A DNA stretch of 64,000 nucleotides from Streptomyces antarcticus (GTDB lineage Bacteria > Actinomycetota > Actinomycetes > Streptomycetales > Streptomycetaceae): assembly GCF_026627255.1 (NCBI RefSeq), contig NZ_JAPNLM010000003.1, forward strand, positions 420,153-484,152, read 5' to 3'. The notes below the pieces were generated by a model. It was not told the origin of the DNA and did no database searches. It saw only the letters and a list, made by a program, of their open reading frames with translations. Below, one piece after another: positions 24,907-34,370 of this stretch; the first letter of the stretch is position 1; every line of letters begins with the position of its first letter. The position numbers and the translations under genes were made by a program.

Positions 24907-25815
24907 TCACGCGTTCGCCGCCGACCGGACCAGCTCCACGATCCGGTCGCGCGCCGCCCGGCCCTCCGGCACCGGCAGCAGCGGGTATCCGTGCGGCAGC
25001 CCCGCCCCTTCGTGGAGCTCCGCCTCCACCCCGGCGGCGCGGGCCCGGCGCAGCAGTTCCCTGCCGTCCGTGGCCAGCACGTCCCGGGTCCCCGTGAACA
25101 CCGTCATCGGCGCCAGCCCCGCGAACGTCCCGCGCAGCGGGCTCACCCGCGGGTCCTCGGCGGGCAGGGTCCCCGCGTACAGGCGGCCGGCCTCCAGCAG
25201 ACCGGGCCGGGCCGACAGCGGATCGGCCGCCTCGATCGCCGCCTGGTCCGGATGGCTCATGGTCACGTCCAGCCAGGGGCAGACCAGCACGATCCTGGAG
25301 GGCTGCGTCCCGGTGCGGTCGCGCAGTCGCTGGGCGCCGGCCAGCGCCAGACCGGCCCCGGAGGAGTCCCCGAGGAGTACCGTGCCGCCCGCGCCGCCGC
25401 TCTCGATCAGGCCGCTGAGCAGGTCGGCGGCGACCGGCACCGTCCGGTCCGCGGTGCCGCGCGGCGCCAGGGCGTACGCGGGTACGACGACCCGGGCCCG
25501 CGCCCGCACGACCAGCGCCCGGACCATCGCCCAGTGCCTGCGCTCCAGCTCGTCCACGAAACCGCCGCCGTGGAAGTACAGCACCCGGGCGTCCGGCTCG
25601 CCGCCGCGCGGGCAGACGTCGTACACCGGCCAGGCCCCGACGAAGGTCCGCGAGATGTCCGCGACCCGGCCCAGCGACCGCGGCGGCAGGTGCGACGCGG
25701 GCCGCCGGGCGGACTGGGCCACCCGGGTCCGCACCGCCTCCGCGCTCGCGAACCGTCTTCGCCGTCCCGTCGCGGCCAGCGCCGCCGACAACGCCTTGCT
25801 GCGCAGACTCGGCAC
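24907..25815 (-). CDS. Alpha/beta hydrolase, hormone-sensitive-lipase (HSL) type
   Basis: 302 residues from GTG 25815, preceded by GGGGAGG. Oxyanion-hole motif YFHGGGF near residue 100, nucleophile elbow GDSSGAGLAL (Ser) near 147, acid in FTGTRDVL and catalytic His in GLPHGYPLL. These are the hallmarks of the HSL-family carboxylesterases, which cleave acyl or aryl esters in the cytoplasm. A longer frame adds 19 weak residues. Confidence 0.9.
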   Translation of the reverse strand: MPSLRSKALSAALAATGRRRRFASAEAVRTRVAQSARRPASHLPPRSLGRVADISRTFVGAWPVYDVCPRGGEPDARVLYFHGGGFVDELERRHWAMVRALVVRARARVVVPAYALAPRGTADRTVPVAADLLSGLIESGGAGGTVLLGDSSGAGLALAGAQRLRDRTGTQPSRIVLVCPWLDVTMSHPDQAAIEAADPLSARPGLLEAGRLYAGTLPAEDPRVSPLRGTFAGLAPMTVFTGTRDVLATDGRELLRRARAAGVEAELHEGAGLPHGYPLLPVPEGRAARDRIVELVRSAANA

Positions 25816-26015
25816 GCCCCTCACCTCCCCTTTTCCCCGCGCATCCCCAGCGCGGAACCCCGGGGAGAGCATAGGCGTGAAGCTGCGCTGGAGGCCCGCT
25901 TAAGAAAGTCTCGATGGACTGATCACCACGCCGCTCGGCAGATTGGTTCCGTCACCCGCGCCACCCGCGCCCCCGCGGCCCCGGCGTCCCCTTCCGCATG
26001 CCTGGAGCCACTCCC

Positions 26016-27044
26016 ATGAAGGCACTCGTCAAGCACAAGGCCGAGCCGGGTCTGTGGCTCATGGACGTCCCCGAGCCCGAGTACGGCGCCGGTGACGTGC
26101 TGATCCGGGTGCTGCGCACCGGCATCTGCGGTACCGACCTGCACATCCGCGCCTGGGACGGCTGGGCGCAGGGTGCCGTCAAGACCCCGCTCGTCCTCGG
26201 CCACGAGTTCGTCGGCGAGGTCGCCGCGCTCGGCGCGGACGTCCGCGACATCGAGATCGGCGCGCTGGTCAGCGGCGAGGGCCACCTGGTGTGCGGGAAG
26301 TGCCGCAACTGCCTGGCCGGGCGCCGCCACCTGTGCCGCAGCACCATCGGGCTCGGCGTCGGGCGCGACGGCGCCTTCGCCGAGTACGTCGTGCTGCCCG
26401 CGCAGAACGTGTGGGTGCACCGGACCGCGGTCGACCTCGACGTCGCGGCCATCTTCGACCCCTTCGGCAACGCCGTGCACACGGCACTGTCCTTCCCCCT
26501 CGTCGGCGAGGACGTGCTGATCACCGGCGCGGGCCCGATCGGGATCATGGCGGCGGCGGTGGCCCGCCACGCCGGTGCGCGCAGCGTCGTCATCACCGAC
26601 GTCAGCCCCGAGCGGCTGGAGATCGCCCGCAAGGCGGGCGCCACCCTCGCCGTGAACGTCGCCGAGACCTCCATCGCCGACGCGCAGCGCTCGCTCGGAC
26701 TGCGCGAGGGCTTCGACATCGGCCTGGAGATGTCCGGCCGCGCCGAGGCCATGCGCGACATGATCGACAACATGACCCACGGCGGCCGGATCGCCATGCT
26801 GGGCCTGCCCGCGCAGGAGTTCCCGGTGGACTGGGCGAAGGTGGTCACCTCGATGATCACCATCAAGGGCATCTACGGCCGTGAGATGTTCGAGACCTGG
26901 TACGCGATGACGGTGCTGCTGGAGGGCGGGCTGGACCTCAGCCCCGTCATCACCGGCCGGTACTCGCACCGCGAGTTCGAGGCCGCGTTCGACGAGGCGT
27001 CGACCGCCCGGAGCGGCAAGATCATCCTGGACTGGACGGCGTAG
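26016..27044 (+). CDS. tdh: L-threonine 3-dehydrogenase
   Basis: 342 residues, the standard length. Zinc-type medium-chain dehydrogenase: catalytic-zinc Cys in [19 protein letters not shown], and the structural zinc set [15 protein letters not shown]. The Rossmann fold has [24 protein letters not shown]-like [12 protein letters not shown] and [15 protein letters not shown] are specific to Tdh. It oxidises threonine to 2-amino-3-ketobutyrate with NAD+. That product is consumed by the Kbl enzyme encoded 194 bases downstream. Start ATG 26016 follows CTGGAG. Confidence 0.96.
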   Translation: MKALVKHKAEPGLWLMDVPEPEYGAGDVLIRVLRTGICGTDLHIRAWDGWAQGAVKTPLVLGHEFVGEVAALGADVRDIEIGALVSGEGHLVCGKCRNCLAGRRHLCRSTIGLGVGRDGAFAEYVVLPAQNVWVHRTAVDLDVAAIFDPFGNAVHTALSFPLVGEDVLITGAGPIGIMAAAVARHAGARSVVITDVSPERLEIARKAGATLAVNVAETSIADAQRSLGLREGFDIGLEMSGRAEAMRDMIDNMTHGGRIAMLGLPAQEFPVDWAKVVTSMITIKGIYGREMFETWYAMTVLLEGGLDLSPVITGRYSHREFEAAFDEASTARSGKIILDWTA

Positions 27045-27063
27045 CGCGGCCCGGCGTCCGTCC

Positions 27064-27120
27064 CCGGACCCACCCCGGGCATCGCGCCCCGGACCCACCC
27101 CGGGGGTCGCGCCCCGGACC
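27064..27120. repeat. 25-bp tandem repeat between tdh and kbl
   Basis: CCGGACCCACCCCGGG units start at 27064 and 27089, with a partial third at 27114 (period 25). Each unit carries CCCCGGG. Together with the adjacent hairpin they occupy most of the 194-bp tdh-kbl spacer. Confidence 0.75.
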
Positions 27121-27138
27121 CCACAGACCACCCTCCCC

Positions 27139-27176
27139 GGCCGGGCCCCGCCCACCCCCCTCCGCGGGGCCCGGCC
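27139..27176 (+). terminator. Perfect 13-bp hairpin between tdh and kbl
   Basis: GGCCGGGCCCCGC (27139-27151) pairs with GCGGGGCCCGGCC (27164-27176) around a C-rich 12-nt loop. It is terminator- or attenuator-like inside what is normally a single operon. It would reduce kbl readthrough unless kbl has its own promoter. Confidence 0.6.
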
Positions 27177-27238
27177 CCCCTCGTCGCCCGTACGCCCAGC
27201 CCGTACGCCCGCCTCCGCCGTAGAAGGAGAACCGCACC

Positions 27239-28441
27239 ATGTTCGAGTCCGTCCGCGAGGACCTGCGCACCACCCTCGACGAGATCCGCGCCGCCGGTCT
27301 GCACAAGCCCGAGCGCGTCATCGGCACCCCGCAGAACGCGGCTGTGGCCGTCACCTCGGGCGGAGCCGCGGGCGAGGTCCTGAACTTCTGCGCCAACAAC
27401 TACCTGGGGCTGGCCGACCACCCCGAGGTCGTCGCCGCCGCCAAGGACGCCCTGGACCGCTGGGGCTACGGCATGGCCTCCGTGCGCTTCATCTGCGGTA
27501 CGCAGGAGGTGCACAAGGAGCTGGAGGCCCGCCTGTCGGCGTTCCTCGGCCAGGAGGACACCATCCTCTACTCCTCCTGCTTCGACGCGAACGGCGGCGT
27601 CTTCGAGACCCTCCTCGGCGCCGAGGACGCGGTGATCTCCGACGCCCTCAACCACGCCTCGATCATCGACGGCATCCGCCTCTCCAAGGCACGCCGTTAC
27701 CGCTACGCCAACCGCGACCTCGCCGAGCTCGAGACCCGGCTCAAGGAGTCGCAGGACGCCCGCCGCCGGCTGATCGTCACCGACGGCGTCTTCTCCATGG
27801 ACGGCTACGTCGCCCCGCTCGCGGAGATCTGCGACCTGGCCGAGCGCTACGACGCCATGGTCATGGTCGACGACTCCCACGCCGTCGGCTTCGTCGGCCC
27901 CGGCGGCCGCGGCACCCCGGAGCTGCACGGGGTCATGGACCGCGTCGACATCATCACCGGCACCCTCGGCAAGGCCCTCGGCGGCGCCTCCGGCGGCTAC
28001 GTCGCGGCGCGCGCCGAGATCGTGGAGCTGCTGCGCCAGCGCTCGCGCCCGTACCTCTTCTCCAACTCCCTCGCCCCGGTCATCGCGGCGGCCTCCCTCA
28101 AGGTCCTCGACCTGCTCGAGTCGGCCGGTGACCTGCGCGAGCGGCTCGCCGCCAACACCGCCCTGTTTCGTACGAAGATGACCGAGGCCGGCTTCGAGAT
28201 CCTGCCCGGCGACCACGCCATCGCCCCCGTGATGATCGGCGACGCGGCGGAGGCGGCGAAGATGTCCGACCTGCTGCTGGAGCGCGGCGTGTACGTGATC
28301 GGCTTCTCGTACCCCGTCGTCCCGCTCGGCGCGGCCCGCATCCGCGTCCAGCTGTCGGCGGCCCACTCGACCGCCGACGTCGAGCGCGCCGTGGCCGCCT
28401 TCATCGACGCCCGCACGGCGCTGGGCACGTCCGCCGGCTGA
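27239..28441 (+). CDS. kbl: Glycine C-acetyltransferase (2-amino-3-ketobutyrate CoA ligase)
   Basis: 400 residues with AAGGAGA ribosome site. Class II PLP-dependent alpha-oxoamine synthase: [65 protein letters not shown] and the PLP lysine in [15 protein letters not shown]. It cleaves 2-amino-3-ketobutyrate with CoA to glycine and acetyl-CoA, completing threonine catabolism with Tdh. Confidence 0.97.
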   Translation: MFESVREDLRTTLDEIRAAGLHKPERVIGTPQNAAVAVTSGGAAGEVLNFCANNYLGLADHPEVVAAAKDALDRWGYGMASVRFICGTQEVHKELEARLSAFLGQEDTILYSSCFDANGGVFETLLGAEDAVISDALNHASIIDGIRLSKARRYRYANRDLAELETRLKESQDARRRLIVTDGVFSMDGYVAPLAEICDLAERYDAMVMVDDSHAVGFVGPGGRGTPELHGVMDRVDIITGTLGKALGGASGGYVAARAEIVELLRQRSRPYLFSNSLAPVIAAASLKVLDLLESAGDLRERLAANTALFRTKMTEAGFEILPGDHAIAPVMIGDAAEAAKMSDLLLERGVYVIGFSYPVVPLGAARIRVQLSAAHSTADVERAVAAFIDARTALGTSAG

Positions 28442-28453
28442 GACAATGGAGGG

Positions 28454-29368
28454 GTGATCGACCCCCGCAGGCTGCGCATCCTGCGCGCCGTGGCGGACCA
28501 CCGTACGGTGACCGCCGCGGCCGCAGCCCTGTACCTCACCCCGTCGGCCGTCTCCCAGCAGCTCGCGGCGCTGGAACAGGAGACGGGCCACGTGCTGCTC
28601 ACCCGCAGCGGCCGCGGGGTGCGGCTCACCGCGGCCGGCGAGATCCTTCTCGGGCACGCCCACGAGGTGGTGGCCCAGCTGGAGCGGGCAGAGGCCGAAC
28701 TCGCGGCCTACGCGGGCGGCACGGCGGGGTCGGTGACCGTGGCCGCCTTCGCGACGGGCATCGCCGAGGTCCTCGCCCCGGCGATCTCCCGCCTCTCCCT
28801 GGACCACCCCGGCATCCGGCTGCGCGTGCGGGACGCCGAGGGGGACCAGAGCCTGCCGATGCTGCTGGACGGCGAGGCCGACGTGGCGCTCGCGGTGGAG
28901 TACCGGGGCGGGCCGGGTGCGGACGACAAGCGGCTGTCCGTCGTCCCCCTGTACGCGGAACCCTTCGACGCGGTGCTTCCCCCGGGACACCCCCTCGCCG
29001 ACCTGCCCGCGGTCTGCCTGGCCGACCTCGCCGACGCGGACTGGGTGGGCCAGTACCCGGGCAACCCGTGTCACGACGTGACGCTCCTGGCCTGTGAACT
29101 GGCCGGGTTCCAGCCCCGGTTCGCGCATTCCTCCGATGACTTCCGGGCCGTGACGGCGCTGGTGGGCGCGGGCGCCGGGGTGGCGCTGGTACCGCGTTCG
29201 GCGCTGCGGGGCATGGACCTCAAGGAGGTCCGGGTGCGCCCCGTCACCGGCCCGGCCGCCACCCGGCGGGTCTTCGCCGCCGCCCGGCGCGGCGCCGAGT
29301 CGCACCCCCTGATCGCCCCGGTGCTGGCCGCCCTGGTCCGCGAGTCGGAGCGCCTGCCGGCCCACTGA
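28454..29368 (+). CDS. LysR family transcriptional regulator
   Basis: 304 residues from GTG 28454, 12 bases after kbl, with TGGAGGGG as ribosome site. N-terminal winged helix: RRLRILRAVADHRTVTAAAAALYLTPSAVSQQLAALEQETG. A two-lobed effector domain occupies ~90-300 (GSVTVAAFATGIAEVL). Its co-directional position suggests co-transcription with kbl, so threonine or glycine metabolism is a plausible target, though LysR genes often control a divergent gene. Confidence 0.92.
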   Translation: MIDPRRLRILRAVADHRTVTAAAAALYLTPSAVSQQLAALEQETGHVLLTRSGRGVRLTAAGEILLGHAHEVVAQLERAEAELAAYAGGTAGSVTVAAFATGIAEVLAPAISRLSLDHPGIRLRVRDAEGDQSLPMLLDGEADVALAVEYRGGPGADDKRLSVVPLYAEPFDAVLPPGHPLADLPAVCLADLADADWVGQYPGNPCHDVTLLACELAGFQPRFAHSSDDFRAVTALVGAGAGVALVPRSALRGMDLKEVRVRPVTGPAATRRVFAAARRGAESHPLIAPVLAALVRESERLPAH

Positions 29369-29718
29369 AACACCCGCCGGCGGTCCGACGGCGGACCGCG
29401 CGCGGCCGCCGTCTCCCCGGCCCGCTCTGGCGTGTGGTGCGACCGGGTCCCCCCTCCGGCGGCCCGCGATTCGCGCTCGTCCTCGCACGGCAGTACCCCG
29501 CAGCCCGCCGCCGGATCCGTATCAGAGCCGGGCCGGGCCCTTCCTGCGGCTCCGAGGCCGGGTGCCGCCCCCTTCGCCGGCCCCCTGCACGGTCTCCCTC
29601 GGCCCGCGCTCCGAAACAACGCGGCCGGGCACCCCGTTGATGCTTGAAGTTGCGCGAAAGTGCGCGATATCTTGCAGAAATACGCATCCAGAGTCGCTTG
29701 CCGAACGAGGGAGCCTGT
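29369..29718 (+). promoter_or_regulatory. 350-bp spacer with the promoter region of the SIS/aldolase operon
   Basis: The first ~270 bases are GC-rich with no gene I accept. The last ~75 bases (about 29640-29715) drop sharply in GC. They contain TGCGCGA twice in direct repeat (separated by AAG) followed by ATATCTTGCAG, consistent with a promoter and a repressor site of DeoR or GntR type. The regulator is not encoded here. Confidence 0.45.
29380..29399 (+). terminator. Hairpin after the LysR gene
   Basis: GCGGTCCG (29380-29387) and CGGACCGC (29392-29399) form a perfect 8-bp stem with a 4-nt loop, beginning 12 bases past the stop codon. Confidence 0.55.
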
Positions 29719-30621
29719 ATGAGCCACGTGGCGTACGAGTTGGGCACACAGCCCGCATGCTGGGAGCGGGCCGCCGAACTGGCCCCCGCGCGGCGGGCGG
29801 TGCTGCCGCGGCCGGGGGAGCGTACCGCGATCGTCGGGTGCGGGACCTCGTACTACATGGCCCAGGCCGCCGCCGTGTTGCGCGAGGAGGCCGGGCAGGG
29901 GGAGACCGACGCCTTCCCCGCCTCCGAGTTCCCGCGCCACCGCCGCTACGACCGGGTGCTCGCCCTCACCCGGTCCGGCACCACCACCGAGGTGCTGGAC
30001 CTGCTGGCAGGGCTGCGGGACGCGGGCGTGCCCACCACCGCGGTCATCGGCGATCCGGCCACCCCCGTGACGACCCTCGCCGACGACGTCGTCGTCCTCG
30101 ACTTCGCCGACGAACGGTCCGTCGTACAGACCCGGTTCGCGACCACCGCCCTCACCCTGCTCCGCGCCCACGCCGGGCTGCACTCCGCGGCCGCGGTCGC
30201 CGACGCCCGTACCGCCCTCGCCGAGCCGCTCCCCACCGGACTCGACACCGGGGGGCAGTTCACCTTCCTCGGCCGGGGCTGGAGCGTCGGGCTCGCGCAC
30301 GAGGCCGCCCTCAAGATGCGCGAGGCCTCGCTGTCCTGGGCCGAGTCCTACCCCGCGATGGAGTACCGGCACGGGCCGATCAGCGTCTCCGGGCCCGGCA
30401 CCGTCACCTGGTCGCTCGACGAGGCTCCCGAGGGACTCGCCGAGCAGGTGCGCGCCACCGGCTCCCAGTGGGTGGCCGGACGGCTCGACCCGCTCGCCGA
30501 ACTGGTCCGGGTGCACCGCCTCGCCCTCGCCGTCGCCTCCCACCGGCAACTGGACCCGGACGCGCCGCGCCACCTCACCCGCTCGGTGATCCTGACCGCC
30601 GGAGAGGAGGCGGTCCGATGA
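29719..30621 (+). CDS. SIS-domain sugar isomerase/deaminase (AgaS-like)
   Basis: 300 residues, start ATG 29719 after CGAGGGAG. Tandem SIS domains resemble the isomerase half of GlmS: AIVGCGTSYYMAQAA, LALTRSGTTTEVLDLL, FLGRGWSVGLAHEAALKMREAS and PAMEYRHGP. It likely isomerises or deaminates an amino-sugar phosphate. The next gene, overlapping by four bases (ATGA), is a ketose-bisphosphate aldolase, giving a short galactosamine- or tagatose-type catabolic pair. Confidence 0.88.
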   Translation: MSHVAYELGTQPACWERAAELAPARRAVLPRPGERTAIVGCGTSYYMAQAAAVLREEAGQGETDAFPASEFPRHRRYDRVLALTRSGTTTEVLDLLAGLRDAGVPTTAVIGDPATPVTTLADDVVVLDFADERSVVQTRFATTALTLLRAHAGLHSAAAVADARTALAEPLPTGLDTGGQFTFLGRGWSVGLAHEAALKMREASLSWAESYPAMEYRHGPISVSGPGTVTWSLDEAPEGLAEQVRATGSQWVAGRLDPLAELVRVHRLALAVASHRQLDPDAPRHLTRSVILTAGEEAVR

Positions 30622-31454
30622 GCCTCGTCCCCGCCGGCGCGCTCGTGCTGGAGGCCGCCGTCGCCGGGCGCGCCGTCGCCGCCTTCAACATCATCACCCT
30701 GGAGCACGCCGAGGCCGTCGTCGCCGGCGCCGAAGCCGCCGGACTGCCCGTCATCCTGCAACTGAGCGAGAACGCCGTGAAGTTCCGCGGCGGCCGGCTC
30801 CTCCCCATCTCCCGCGCCGCCGCCGCCTGCGCGGAGGCCGCCGGCGTCCCGGTCGGACTGCACCTGGACCACGTCAAGAGCACCGACCTGCTCCGCCAGG
30901 CCTGCGACGCGGGCTACAGCTCGGTGATGTACGACGCCGCGCACCTCCCGTACGGCGAGAACCTGGAGGCGACCCGCTCCGCCGCCGACTGGGCGCACGC
31001 CAACGGGCTGTGGATCGAGGCCGAACTCGGCGAGGTCGGCGGCAAGAACGGCGCCGCGCCCTTGGACCCCCACGCGCCCGGCGCCCGTACCGATCCCGAC
31101 GAGGCCCGGCGGTTCGTCGCCGACGCCGGGGTGGACGCACTGGCCGTCGCCATCGGCAGCAGCCACGCGATGACCAGCCGGACCGCCACCCTGGACCACG
31201 CCCTGCTGGCCCGGCTCGCCAAGACGGTCGACGTACCGCTCGTCCTGCACGGCTCCTCCGGGCTGCCGGACGGCGAGCTCGCCGCCGCCGTCGCGGGCGG
31301 CATCCGCAAGGTCAACATCGGCACCGCGCTGAACGTGGCCATGACCGGGGCCATCCGCGCCCACCTGACCCCGGCGGACCCGCGCCCGTACCTGACGGCC
31401 GCCCGGGCCGCGATGGCGGTGACCGCCGAAGCCATGATCGGCGCACTCAACTGA
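30618..31454 (+). CDS. Class II ketose-bisphosphate aldolase (tagatose/fructose type)
   Basis: 278 residues. Zinc ligands and phosphate-binding motifs: GLHLDHVKSTDL, GYSSVMYDAAHLPYGEN, AELGEVGGKNG, AVAIGSSHAM and LHGSSGLPDGEL, followed by GIRKVNIGTALN. This is the class II aldolase family that includes GatY/KbaY. It cleaves a ketose-1,6-bisphosphate to dihydroxyacetone phosphate and glyceraldehyde 3-phosphate. It is translationally coupled to the SIS gene. Confidence 0.92.
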   Translation: MSLVPAGALVLEAAVAGRAVAAFNIITLEHAEAVVAGAEAAGLPVILQLSENAVKFRGGRLLPISRAAAACAEAAGVPVGLHLDHVKSTDLLRQACDAGYSSVMYDAAHLPYGENLEATRSAADWAHANGLWIEAELGEVGGKNGAAPLDPHAPGARTDPDEARRFVADAGVDALAVAIGSSHAMTSRTATLDHALLARLAKTVDVPLVLHGSSGLPDGELAAAVAGGIRKVNIGTALNVAMTGAIRAHLTPADPRPYLTAARAAMAVTAEAMIGALN

Positions 31455-31665
31455 CCGGCACGGCGGCGGAGACCGGCGTCCGTGCGGCAAGGGGACCGCG
31501 GCCGCGCGCACCAGGTGGACCGCGGCCGCGCACCCAGGGGCGGCGCGACCGCGCACCCGGGGCGGCGCGGCCGCCGTCGGCCCCTGTTCGCCGGACGGGC
31601 CCGCCGGAGCGCGTGCCCGAGTCCCCCGCCGCGGGGAAACCCCGGCCACCGGCCTTCCGGATTCT

Positions 31666-31679
31666 TGAAACAGGTTCTA
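31666..31679 (+). promoter_or_regulatory. KstR-like operator upstream of acyl-CoA dehydrogenase
   Basis: The 14-mer TGAAACAGGTTCTA fits the actinobacterial KstR consensus TNNAACNNGTTNNA at every fixed position. It lies 58 bases before the dehydrogenase start. KstR is the TetR-family repressor of sterol and cholesterol catabolism. Streptomyces KstR-like regulators also control fatty-acid and sterol acyl-CoA dehydrogenases. Confidence 0.55.
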
Positions 31680-31736
31680 GTCTGCCCCCGCCGTCACAGT
31701 GGCGGCCGGCTGGGCCGCGAGACTCCCGGAGGGGCC

Positions 31737-32927
31737 GTGCACCTCGAATACACGCCTGAGCAGCAGCAGTTGCGCACCGAGCTGCGTGCCTACTTCGCCG
31801 AGCTGGTGCCTGAGGACGTCTACGCCCGCTACGAGGACCCGGCCGCCCAGAAGCGCTTCTACCGGGAGACCATCCGCCGGCTCGGCGCCGACGGCTGGCT
31901 CGGCGTCGGCTGGCCCGAGGAGTACGGCGGCCGGGGCATGTCCCCGATGGACCAGTTCATCTTCTTCGACGAGGCTGCCCAGGCCGTCGTGCCGCTGCCC
32001 CTGATGGCGCTCAACACCGTCGGACCGACGATCATGCAGTTCGGCACGGAGGAGCAGAAGGCCCACTTCCTGCCGAAGATCCTCGCCGGCGAGATCGACT
32101 TCGCCATCGGCTACAGCGAGCCGGACGCCGGCACCGACCTCGCCGCCCTGAAGTGCAAGGCGGTCCGGGAGGGCGACGAGGAGAGCGGCACGTACGTCGT
32201 GGACGGGCAGAAGATCTGGACCACGAACGGCGACACCGCCGACTGGGTCTGGCTCGCCGTCCGCACCGACCCGGACGCCCCCGCGCACAAGGGCATCACC
32301 ATGCTGCTGGTGCCGACGTCCGACCCCGGCTACTCCTGCACCCTCATCAACACCCTCGCCTCGCACGACACGACCGCCAGCTACTACGAGAACATCCGCG
32401 TCCCGGCGACCCGCCGCGTCGGCCAGGAGAACAAGGGCTGGCGGCTGATCACCAACCAGCTCAACCACGAGCGCGTCACCCTCGCCGCCCACGGCACGAT
32501 GGCGATCCGGGCCCTGCACGACGTCCAGCGCTGGGCCGCCGGGACCAAGCTCGCGGACGGCCGCCGGGTGATCGACCTGTCCTGGGTACGCGGCCGCCTG
32601 GCCCGCACACACGCCCGGCTCGACGCGATGAAGCTGCTCAACTGGCAGATGGTCAACGCGGTCCAGGCCGGCAGCCTCACCCCGCAGGACGCCTCGGCGG
32701 TGAAGGTGTACGGCTCCGAGGCCCGCCGCGACGCGTACGCCTGGCTCATGGAGGTCGTCGGCGCGGCGGGCTCCCTCAAGGACGGCTCGGCGGGCGCGGT
32801 CCTGCACGGCGAGCTGGAACGGGGCTACCGCAGCGCCGTGATCTTCACCTTCGGCGGTGGCAACAACGAGATCCAGCGGGAGATCATCTCCTGGATCGGC
32901 CTCGGCATGCCCCGGGTGCGCCGCTGA
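31737..32927 (+). CDS. Acyl-CoA dehydrogenase family protein (FadE type)
   Basis: 396 residues from GTG 31737 (VHLEYTPEQQQL) after CGGAGGGG. FAD/substrate motifs: DFAIGYSEPDAGTDLAALKC, VDGQKIWTTNGDTADW, NHERVTLAAHG and the late EVVGAAGSLKDGSAG. It catalyses alpha,beta-dehydrogenation of an acyl-CoA. The KstR-like site suggests a sterol side-chain or branched acyl substrate (inference). The next gene is about 195 bases downstream. Confidence 0.92.
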   Translation: MHLEYTPEQQQLRTELRAYFAELVPEDVYARYEDPAAQKRFYRETIRRLGADGWLGVGWPEEYGGRGMSPMDQFIFFDEAAQAVVPLPLMALNTVGPTIMQFGTEEQKAHFLPKILAGEIDFAIGYSEPDAGTDLAALKCKAVREGDEESGTYVVDGQKIWTTNGDTADWVWLAVRTDPDAPAHKGITMLLVPTSDPGYSCTLINTLASHDTTASYYENIRVPATRRVGQENKGWRLITNQLNHERVTLAAHGTMAIRALHDVQRWAAGTKLADGRRVIDLSWVRGRLARTHARLDAMKLLNWQMVNAVQAGSLTPQDASAVKVYGSEARRDAYAWLMEVVGAAGSLKDGSAGAVLHGELERGYRSAVIFTFGGGNNEIQREIISWIGLGMPRVRR

Positions 32928-33121
32928 CGGTGCGCCCGGCCGGGGGAGCGCGCCGGGACGCCGTGGTGCGTCGTGGTGCGTCGTGGTGGCCGCCGGGAGG
33001 GCGCCGGCCCGCGAGCGCGCGGTTCGGCGCGTCGATAACCGGTTGCCCCTCGGCGCTGGTGGCGGATGCAATGTCCGGACAGACCACCGCCGCCGCCCAG
33101 CGCACCCGGAGACGCCGACGC

Positions 33122-34234
33122 ATGAGTACGCCACCCCCGGCATCCGAAGCGGCGCGGGCTGACGGATCATCCGTCCGGCTCGGCGCTCTCGTTCCGCTCA
33201 CCCGGCCCGGCTGGACCGAGGCGGGCCGGCACCTGCTCGCCGGACTCGAACTGGCCGTTCTCGAGGCCAACGCCGCCGGCGGGATCGGCGGAAGACCACT
33301 CGAGCTGGTGGTCCGGGACACCGCGGCCGATCCGCGCCGGGCCGCGGCGGCCGTGGACGAGCTGGCCCGCCTGGGCGCGGTCGCCCTGGCGGGAGAGTAC
33401 CACAGCGTCGTCGCCCGCGCCGCGGCCGCCAGGGCCGACGCCCTCGGCCTGCCGTTCCTCTGCTCGTCGGCGGTGCTCGACGCGCTCACCGAACAGCCGG
33501 CGGACCGGGTCGCGCGCCTCGCCCCGCCGCAGTCCCGCGGCTGGCGGATCTACGCGGACTTCCTCCTCGGCGCGGGCCACAGCCGGATCGCCGTGGCCGC
33601 CGAGCCGAGCGTCTACTGGGCGTCCGGTGCCCGCATCCTGCGGGACCGCCTCGTCCCGCGCGGCGCCACCGTCGACGAACTCGACGCGCGCACGCTCTCT
33701 CCGACGGCCCTGTGCGACGAACTCGTCGCCCGCCGCACCACGGCGCTCCTCCTCCTGGCCGGCCATCCGGAGCCGGCCGTGCCGATCGTCACCGCCGTCC
33801 GCCGCGACCGGCGCCTGCGCGAGATCCTGATCGGCGCTCCGGCCGGGCAGCCGGAGTTCGCCGGGTGGGCGGCGCTGCCGGGCGGCGCCGGCGCCGCCAT
33901 CCCCTTCCTGCGCTACCTGCCCGAGCGGCTCGGCCCGCTCGGCGTACGCGTGGGGGCGGCCCTGCGCGAGCGGCTGGCCGAAGAGCCCTCCTTCGTGGCC
34001 TTCGAGGGCTACGACACCGTCGCCGTCCTCGCCGACGTGCTGCGCTCCCACGGCACGGACCGGGCGGGCATCGGCGCGTCCTGGCCGCGCGTCGCGGTCG
34101 AAGGCACCCGCGGGCAGATCCGGTTCTCCCGTACGCCGGGCACCGGCGTGTGGCAGTGGGCCGGGGCGCCGGTACAGGTCGTCGACCGGGATCCGGCGCA
34201 ACCCGGTCGCTTCCGGATCCTTCACACCGGCTGA
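33122..34234 (+). CDS. Leaderless periplasmic-binding-type (branched-chain amino acid/amide) protein
   Basis: 370 residues of type I periplasmic binding fold: LGALVPLTRPGWTEAGRHLLAGLELAVLEANAAGGIGG, ALAGEYHSVVARAAAARAD and FVAFEGYDTVAVLADVL. It resembles LivJ-type ABC substrate-binding proteins. The N-terminus (MSTPPPASEAARADGSS) has no signal peptide or lipobox, so it should be cytoplasmic, and no transporter subunits are adjacent. It may act as a sensor or a partner of an enzyme rather than in uptake. Confidence 0.8.
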   Translation: MSTPPPASEAARADGSSVRLGALVPLTRPGWTEAGRHLLAGLELAVLEANAAGGIGGRPLELVVRDTAADPRRAAAAVDELARLGAVALAGEYHSVVARAAAARADALGLPFLCSSAVLDALTEQPADRVARLAPPQSRGWRIYADFLLGAGHSRIAVAAEPSVYWASGARILRDRLVPRGATVDELDARTLSPTALCDELVARRTTALLLLAGHPEPAVPIVTAVRRDRRLREILIGAPAGQPEFAGWAALPGGAGAAIPFLRYLPERLGPLGVRVGAALRERLAEEPSFVAFEGYDTVAVLADVLRSHGTDRAGIGASWPRVAVEGTRGQIRFSRTPGTGVWQWAGAPVQVVDRDPAQPGRFRILHTG

Positions 34235-34286
34235 GCGGGCACGGCATCAGATTCTGGGGCGAAAGGCATATTTCTGAACTTTTCCT

Positions 34287-34313
34287 CCATCCAGGGGGCG
34301 ATCCGTTCCGAAT
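34287..34313 (+). promoter_or_regulatory. SigK-like promoter of the Trp-repeat secreted protein
   Basis: CCATCC (34287-34292) and CCGAAT (34308-34313), 15-base spacer. The mycobacterial SigK consensus is CCATCC-N16/17-CCGAATR. Both elements match, with a spacer one base short. The region is AT-rich relative to its surroundings and lies 58 bases before the ATG. Confidence 0.55.
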
Positions 34314-34370
34314 TACTTGTGTCACAGCAGTCACTGCTCTCGCATCAGCGGGGGCCAGGAGGTGGGATCC

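Noticed and set aside
27064..27120. Possible CRISPR-like array
   Set aside because: 25-bp units are directly tandem with no spacers, and only two full copies are present.
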